NCBI GenBank assembly: GCA_014729665.1
Contig: WJJO01000310.1
Coordinates: 1 to 10,268 of the forward strand
DNA: 10,268 nucleotides
Direction: 5' to 3'
DNA from: Caldifarciminota bacterium
GTDB lineage: Bacteria > Hydrothermota > Tepidihabitantia > B3-TA06
The position numbers and the translations under genes were made by a program. This document shows, in pieces, positions 6,558-10,268 of this stretch; the stretch's first letter is position 1; every line of letters starts with the position of its first letter. The notes beneath the pieces are model-generated. The model did not search any database, had not been told where the DNA came from, and was given only the letters and a program-made list of their open reading frames with translations.

Positions 6558-7731
6558 AGGTGCAGGACTCATATACCGCAAGGAGATGTGGACAGCGTTC
6601 CGCGAGAAGCGTACGTTCTTCTTCCTGATTCTCTTTCCTCTGCTCGTATGGCCGCTGTTTACCGTACTGCCCATGCTATTCGTAGGAGGGCGGGAAAAAA
6701 AGGCTCAGGAAAAACCCTCACCCGTGGTTCTTATTACACCATATGAGATGCCCGAACTCCGGGAGAGTTTTGCATCCTCAGAAAAGATAGAGCTTGTTGA
6801 AGTCGATGATCCTACTTCCGCCATCTCAGACGATGAAGCTTCCTGCGTTGTCTATGCAGACAGTGTTTCTGCTGATTCGATGATCCTTTACACGCGGATA
6901 TTCTTTGATGCGACCAAGACCGAATCCAAGGTTGCCGCGGACAAGGTTGAACTCATCTTATCGACTTACGGACAGAAGGTTGTGAAAGAGCGTCTGTCTG
7001 ACCAGGGAATAGACGAACGACTGCTAAATGCGGTTTCCGTGATCCGCGAGAATGCTGTCAATCCCCAGCAGATGTTCGGCTTTTACACTGGATTCATTAT
7101 CGGGATGTTCATCGTTATGGGGTCGCTGATGGGCGCCTCTTCGATAGTGATAGATTCCACCGCAGGGGAGAAGGAACGAAAAACCCTTGAACTGCTCTTG
7201 ACCGCGCCGATACCACGATCGGCGATAATGTTCGGCAAGTACCTGGCAGGGCTTACGTTCGCATTCATCTCGCCAATATTGACCGCACTCGGTATGTCTC
7301 TTGCGGCGGCTTTCGTTGTCCCGTTGATATCATCGGCGGGAAGCGGGCTTAACCTTACAGGGATGCTGTCAGCCGGGAAGATCGGCGCAATACTTCTCAT
7401 CATACTTCTACTGGCGGCGTTCATAGTAGCGCTTCTGATGGCAATTGCGGTCAGAACACGTTCGACAAAACAGGCAGGAGCATACATGGCGCCCTTGAAT
7501 ATTATTATGGTGATTCCCATCATGTTCATGCAGATAATCCCTGCGGTACCGCCTACTTGGATGTTTGCAGTTCCCTTCCTGAACGTTATGCTCGTGCTCA
7601 GGGGAATGCTCATGAACACCCTGCCTCCAACCGCGATCATCTTTACACTGGCATCGATGTTCGTTTTCCTTATGCTTGCCATGCGTTTTGCCGCGCGCGG
7701 GTTCGGGTCCGAAAAGGTGCTCCTGAACTAG
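6550..7731 (+). CDS. ABC-2 type transporter permease, NatB-like
   Basis: A 393-residue membrane protein and the partner of the ATPase just upstream, with which it shares ATGTTTAG. Topology: a cytoplasmic N-terminus (IYRKEMWTAFREKRT), TM1 about 22-45, a large extracytoplasmic domain about 46-180, then TM helices at about 181-201, 238-260, 277-301, 315-338 and 361-381. Between the second and third helices lies the conserved DSTAGEKERKTLELLLTAP stretch (202-220), the coupling region typical of NatB and ABC-2_3 permeases. One helix before a large soluble domain and five after it is the expected layout for this group. The permease is the last gene of the 2TM-ATPase-permease operon. It ends in TAG, convergent with the DUF3078-like gene 58 bases away, and no intrinsic terminator was seen in that gap. 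The substrate cannot be told from sequence. Confidence 0.92.
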   Translation: MFRGAGLIYRKEMWTAFREKRTFFFLILFPLLVWPLFTVLPMLFVGGREKKAQEKPSPVVLITPYEMPELRESFASSEKIELVEVDDPTSAISDDEASCVVYADSVSADSMILYTRIFFDATKTESKVAADKVELILSTYGQKVVKERLSDQGIDERLLNAVSVIRENAVNPQQMFGFYTGFIIGMFIVMGSLMGASSIVIDSTAGEKERKTLELLLTAPIPRSAIMFGKYLAGLTFAFISPILTALGMSLAAAFVVPLISSAGSGLNLTGMLSAGKIGAILLIILLLAAFIVALLMAIAVRTRSTKQAGAYMAPLNIIMVIPIMFMQIIPAVPPTWMFAVPFLNVMLVLRGMLMNTLPPTAIIFTLASMFVFLMLAMRFAARGFGSEKVLLN

Positions 7732-7789
7732 AACTGCTGAAAATCAACCGTTAAGAATCAATCCCTGAACTGGTGAATATCGCTCATCG

Positions 7790-8659
7790 TTATAAAAACT
7801 TGTAGGTTAATCCAAGAGCCAGAACTTCCTTCAAACGCAGACCGAAATCGACCTGCCTGTCGTAAAGAAACTGGACGGTAAGGTTAACCATCAGCAGATC
7901 GGTTATCCCTGCGGTAAAAACGTTTTCCCAGTTGACATCGGGTGATTTCCAGTAGGCCTCCTCGGGCAGGCCTTCGAGTGTGTCAGCTTCGGAATAGAAC
8001 AGGGCCTGGAACAGGCTCAGATTACTGGTTAACGTGATACGTTGTTTTGCAAGCGGTGTAAAGAATTCGCTTGCAAGGATTATCCCGCCGTCGTTTGCAA
8101 AATCAGTACGAAAGTTACCCAGGGTGTCCCGTACGTTTCTGTCCAGATACTGCCTGAAGCCTGGACCAAACCGAACACTCCACTCGGTTTTGTCTTTTTT
8201 AACAAGTACCCGTGCGATTCCGAAGCTTTAGGTAAACGTTGCCGGATTAATGTATCTTACGTTAAGGCTGTCATTGGCGTCAACAAACTGGCTTTCAATC
8301 CTGGCACCGGCAAATGGATCGACGAATCCCTGCAATGTGAAACGGAAAACCGACTCAAGATCGATAAGGTCAGAAGACTTTGCAGGATCAGACCAGACCT
8401 TGGTTTCCTTGTCCTGGCTGTAGATTTGACCGAAGGCGAGATTTCCAGTGTTGCGGTTATGAAGCCAGTCAACGAGTTGTTTCTGGACAATGGAGTTGAA
8501 TGCTAACGTCCAGGAAAGGGCACCTGTCTCCTCGCCTGCCCAGTTATCACTGTATGCATTCTGAGTAAGTGTCAGGTTTGCATCAACCGATGCTTCCCAG
8601 GGGTCGAGCGCAAATGTTGTTGCAGCGAGTACAAGTACTGCAATAATGATTCTTCTCAT
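7790..8659 (-). pseudogene. DUF3078-like outer-membrane protein gene interrupted by one in-frame TAA
   Basis: The minus strand encodes a 289-codon protein broken only at codon 144 (TAA, plus 8228-8230). Codons 1-143 give a signal peptide (MRRIIIAVLVLAATTFA) and a beta-strand-rich N-terminal half with the NAYSDNWAGEE motif, typical of DUF3078 proteins (outer-membrane barrels of unknown role in Bacteroidota and relatives). Reading on in the same frame, codons 145-289 are fully open and continue the family pattern: SFGIARVLVKKD, WSVRFGPGFRQYLDR, FANDGGIILASEFF, WENVFTAGITDLLMVNLTVQFLYD, ending LALGLTYKFL then TAA at 7790. The ATG at 8659 follows AGGAAGG. The break could be a recent nonsense change (CAA to TAA is one transition), a sequencing error or, less likely, readthrough. 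As it stands, only a 143-residue fragment lacking half of the barrel would be made. The DUF3078 name rests on motif resemblance. Confidence 0.82.
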
Positions 8660-8672
8660 AACCTTCCTTTCT

Positions 8673-8698
8673 TCTGGTTAATCAATATGAAAACCAGA
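8673..8698. repeat. Inverted repeat upstream of the DUF3078-like gene
   Basis: TCTGGTT (8673-8679) and AACCAGA (8692-8698) flank 12 bases, lying between the intrinsic terminator and the ribosome-binding site of the minus-strand gene. It could be an operator or a leader hairpin. No clear -10/-35 pair was found for this gene. Confidence 0.35.
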
Positions 8699-8728
8699 TA
8701 AAAAAGGGGGCACGCTGTAACGTGCCCC
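8699..8728 (-). terminator. Intrinsic terminator of the DUF4332 transcript
   Basis: Read on the minus strand: GGGGCACG, a six-base loop, CGTGCCCC, then C and six Ts. The eight-pair GC-rich stem (plus 8707-8714 with 8721-8728) followed by a T-run (plus A-run ending at 8705) is a textbook rho-independent terminator for minus-strand transcription. It lacks a T-run on the plus side. It separates DUF4332 from the DUF3078-like gene. Confidence 0.85.
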
Positions 8729-8819
8729 TGGATTACCGTAAACACAAGTTATTAGATTCTGGATTTTAGCCTGCAGTTCCCGACAGCTTTCTTCAGCGCA
8801 GGAAAGCAAGGAAAGCAGT

Positions 8820-9227
8820 CTAATACTCGATTTTCCTGGGCAACCTCTTGGCCTGAGAAACCCAGTCCTTAACCTGCTTGTTTGTCGGTATCTTTCGAAC
8901 TAGTTTCTTTTTATTGTTGGCTTCTATTATTGACGAATGCAGGTTTTCGGGATTACGTTTACCGAGTTCAGGCACGGTATCGACACCTGCTGCTTCCAGG
9001 AGGTCTGCATATTCAGACCCTACGCCTTTTACACGAAACAGGTCGCAGTGGTTAACCCATTCGAGCACTAATTTATCACTGACTCCGGCTTTTTTTGCAA
9101 TTTCTTTACGGCCTTGTGAAGATAATCCTTTACTAAGAAGCATCCTAGGTCCTCTAATACCCGCATTCTTTAGTTTCACGGCGTATTTCTTGCCGATTCC
9201 TTCTATTCTTTCAAGGCTTTTAGTCAT
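8820..9227 (-). CDS. DUF4332 helix-hairpin-helix protein
   Basis: A 135-residue protein matching the DUF4332 family across its length. Two helix-hairpin-helix-like units are visible: IEGIGKKYAVKLKNAGI near residues 8-24 and VKGVGSEYADLLEAAGVDTVPELGKRNPENL near 66-95, ending in PTNKQVKDWVSQAKRLP. Such folds usually contact DNA or RNA non-specifically, but no function is established for the family; nucleic-acid binding is inference. The ATG at 9225-9227 is the start: AAGGAGA lies at the right distance (plus 9231-9238) and the domain starts at once. A longer TTG reading from 9254 would put that ribosome-binding site inside the gene and is rejected. The gene is monocistronic, with its own promoter and terminator, and divergent from the SPFH gene. 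The stop is TAG. Confidence 0.9.
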   Translation of the reverse strand: MTKSLERIEGIGKKYAVKLKNAGIRGPRMLLSKGLSSQGRKEIAKKAGVSDKLVLEWVNHCDLFRVKGVGSEYADLLEAAGVDTVPELGKRNPENLHSSIIEANNKKKLVRKIPTNKQVKDWVSQAKRLPRKIEY

Positions 9228-9270
9228 TGATTCTCCTTGTTTATTTTGTTCCAAAATTGACTGATTCTTA

Positions 9271-9303
9271 GGAATACTTTACAGTCGCACTAAAGTATAT
9301 TCC
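9271..9303. repeat. Leader hairpin 2 upstream of DUF4332
   Basis: GGAATACTTTA (9271-9281) pairs with TAAAGTAT then TCC (9291-9303), eight pairs plus three after a two-base bulge, around a nine-base loop. It lies in the proposed 5' leader of the DUF4332 transcript. Confidence 0.4.
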
Positions 9304-9327
9304 ATTTGAATCTCTTTGGTTTCTGCT

Positions 9328-9351
9328 GGATACGATATATTAATCATATCC
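9328..9351. repeat. Inverted repeat at the proposed DUF4332 transcription start
   Basis: On the minus strand GGATATGAT and ATCGTATCC flank six bases; as RNA all nine positions pair, one as a G-U wobble. It begins about where transcription from the minus promoter should start. It could be a 5' stabilising hairpin or a repressor site just downstream of the -10. Confidence 0.45.
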
Positions 9352-9357
9352 ATTCGG

Positions 9358-9385
9358 ATTATAGAGTCAATTAATATCCAGTCAA
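9358..9385 (-). promoter_or_regulatory. Promoter of the DUF4332 gene
   Basis: On the minus strand TTGACT (plus 9380-9385), a 16-base spacer and a perfect TATAAT (plus 9358-9363). The expected start is near 9351, leaving a leader of about 125 bases before the ATG at 9227. Confidence 0.7.
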
Positions 9386-9405
9386 GGAATATGCCGCTTA
9401 TTCAT

Positions 9406-9433
9406 TTGACATATCGGTAGTGGCCGCTATAAT
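9406..9433 (+). promoter_or_regulatory. Consensus promoter of the SPFH gene
   Basis: A perfect -35 TTGACA (9406-9411), a 16-base spacer and a perfect -10 TATAAT (9428-9433). The expected start is near 9440, with a very short leader before the AAAGGAGG (9444-9451) and the ATG at 9456. It is the best promoter in the window and implies strong constitutive expression unless repressed. Confidence 0.85.
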
Positions 9434-9455
9434 CAATTAAATCAAAGGAGGCTAT

Positions 9456-10244
9456 ATGCAGTTATGGCTAATCATAGGTTTGGCAGTTTTACTTCTAATA
9501 ATAATAATCTCTGCAATCAGGATCCTCAAGGAATATGAACGGGGAGTGATCTTCAGGTTCGGTCGACTGGTAGGTATGAAAGGCCCGGGTATCATCTTGC
9601 TCATTCCATTAGGTATAGACAAGATGGTTCGCGTAAGCCTGAGGGTTATAACGATGGACATCCCTCCACAGGATATAATAACCAAGGATAACGTTACGGT
9701 GGAGGTTAACGCCGTTGCCTACTTCAGGGTAATGGATGCATCCAAGGCTGTGGTCGAGGTTCAGGATTACATGTTCGCAACCTCTCAGATTTCACAGACC
9801 ACACTGCGTTCCGTACTCGGCGAGTACGAACTTGATGATCTCCTTACCGACCGTGAGGTGATAAACGAAAGACTGCAAAAGATCATAGATAAACAAACCG
9901 ATCCATGGGGTATCAAGATTTCCATGGTCGAAATCAAGGACGTAAATCTACCCGAAGAGATGCGTCGGGCTATTGCAAGACAGGCAGAGGCCGAGCGTGA
10001 ACGCCGCGCAAAGGTGATTCACGCGGACGGCGAGTTCCAGGCTTCTGAAAAGCTCAGTCAGGCCGCTACGATACTCGACAGGACCCCTTCGGCAATCCAG
10101 CTTCGTTTCCTCGGAACCCTTACCGAGATAGCCGCGGAGAAAAACTCGACCATTGTATTCCCCGTACCTATTGATCTCCTTAAGGCCTGGATGCAGAAGC
10201 AGACAGGTGAGATAAAACCCAAACGTTCTTCCAGGAAGAAGTAG
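9456..10244 (+). CDS. SPFH/Band 7 (stomatin-like, slipin) membrane protein
   Basis: A 262-residue membrane scaffold protein. It has one N-terminal membrane helix (about 3-21), then an SPFH/Band 7 domain (about 24-180) with EYERGVIFRFGRLVG, KGPGIILLIPLGID, MDIPPQDIITKDNVTVEVNAVAYFRV and LRSVLGEYELDDLLTDRE. This is followed by the helical stretch RRAIARQAEAERERRAKVIHADGE (170-193), the stomatin signature, and a short C-terminal IVFPVPIDLL segment. Stomatin-type proteins oligomerise in the membrane, organise membrane domains and often work with an NfeD-family partner; no such gene is complete here, though the downstream sequence is cut by the window. AAAGGAGG precedes the ATG. The protein ends in a basic tail and a TAG stop. 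The family is certain; the cellular role is general. Confidence 0.94.
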   Translation: MQLWLIIGLAVLLLIIIISAIRILKEYERGVIFRFGRLVGMKGPGIILLIPLGIDKMVRVSLRVITMDIPPQDIITKDNVTVEVNAVAYFRVMDASKAVVEVQDYMFATSQISQTTLRSVLGEYELDDLLTDREVINERLQKIIDKQTDPWGIKISMVEIKDVNLPEEMRRAIARQAEAERERRAKVIHADGEFQASEKLSQAATILDRTPSAIQLRFLGTLTEIAAEKNSTIVFPVPIDLLKAWMQKQTGEIKPKRSSRKK

Positions 10245-10268
10245 GTGGGCTCTTCGCTGGATAAACAA

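Noticed and set aside
7083..7682. 199-codon open frame on the minus strand opposite the ABC permease
   Set aside because: Its translation is low-complexity and rich in Ile, Ser and Met, as expected from the antisense of membrane-helix codons. It has no family resemblance, and the permease on the other strand is clear.
8228..8230. TAA read as a recoded sense codon under a changed genetic code
   Set aside because: TAA is the functional stop of at least three intact genes in the window, and no recoding signal is visible around it.
8042..8506. 154-codon open frame on the plus strand over the DUF3078-like gene
   Set aside because: It is antisense to a recognisable outer-membrane protein, has no plausible ribosome-binding site and no recognisable motif. 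It also spans the in-frame TAA on the other strand, so it adds nothing.
8786..8816. Inverted repeat GCTTTC...GAAAGC with a second GAAAGC copy, as a terminator
   Set aside because: The stem is only six pairs with no T-run on either strand; the real terminator is the hairpin at 8699-8728.
9228..9254. TTG start extending the DUF4332 protein by nine residues
   Set aside because: The ideal ribosome-binding site (AAGGAGA) for the ATG at 9227 lies within this extension, and the family domain begins right after that ATG.

Overview
The window carries ten protein-coding loci on both strands: nine intact or window-truncated genes and one interrupted gene. There are no rRNA or tRNA genes, no CRISPR array, no insertion sequence and no phage gene. 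The gene set points to a diderm bacterium of the FCB group or a neighbouring candidate phylum. Evidence for this is an outer-membrane OmpA/PD40 protein, a DUF3078-type outer-membrane protein, a secreted propeller ending in a YPNPF-type sorting tail like those of type IX secretion cargo, and a two-gene nucleotide-sugar cluster for surface polysaccharide. The species cannot be fixed from this sequence alone. TAA ends several intact genes (acpS, the OmpA-like gene, the 2TM gene), so the standard code applies.

Layout. 1-1511 (+): the end of a WbpD/WlbB-like N-acetyltransferase, translationally coupled by a TTGA overlap to a WbpE/WlbC-like aminotransferase; both belong to synthesis of a diacetamido-uronic acid sugar nucleotide. 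1591-1962 (-): acpS. It is divergent from 2067-3854 (+), an OmpA-family envelope protein, and the two -35 elements lie back to back. 3955-5400 (+): a secreted protein of seven roughly 52-residue repeats, probably a seven-bladed propeller, with a C-terminal sorting domain. 5558-7731 (+): a compact operon of a 2TM-domain protein, an ABC ATPase and an ABC-2 permease of NatA/NatB type, with overlapping reading frames and a good promoter in front.

7790-8659 (-): one continuous DUF3078-like outer-membrane barrel gene broken by a single in-frame TAA at 8228-8230. The remaining 145 codons downstream stay open in the same frame down to a natural barrel-like C-terminus, so a simple ORF list shows only its N-terminal half. 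8820-9227 (-): a DUF4332 helix-hairpin-helix protein followed by a clear intrinsic terminator. 9456-10244 (+): a stomatin-like SPFH membrane protein driven by a promoter with perfect -35 and -10 hexamers. Its promoter is divergent from a similarly strong one for DUF4332, whose roughly 125-base leader appears structured.

Most genes are housekeeping or cell-envelope genes. I found no obvious undescribed defence or mobile system. The points most worth following are the interrupted DUF3078 gene, the seven-repeat secreted propeller and the structured divergent promoter region near 9230-9433.
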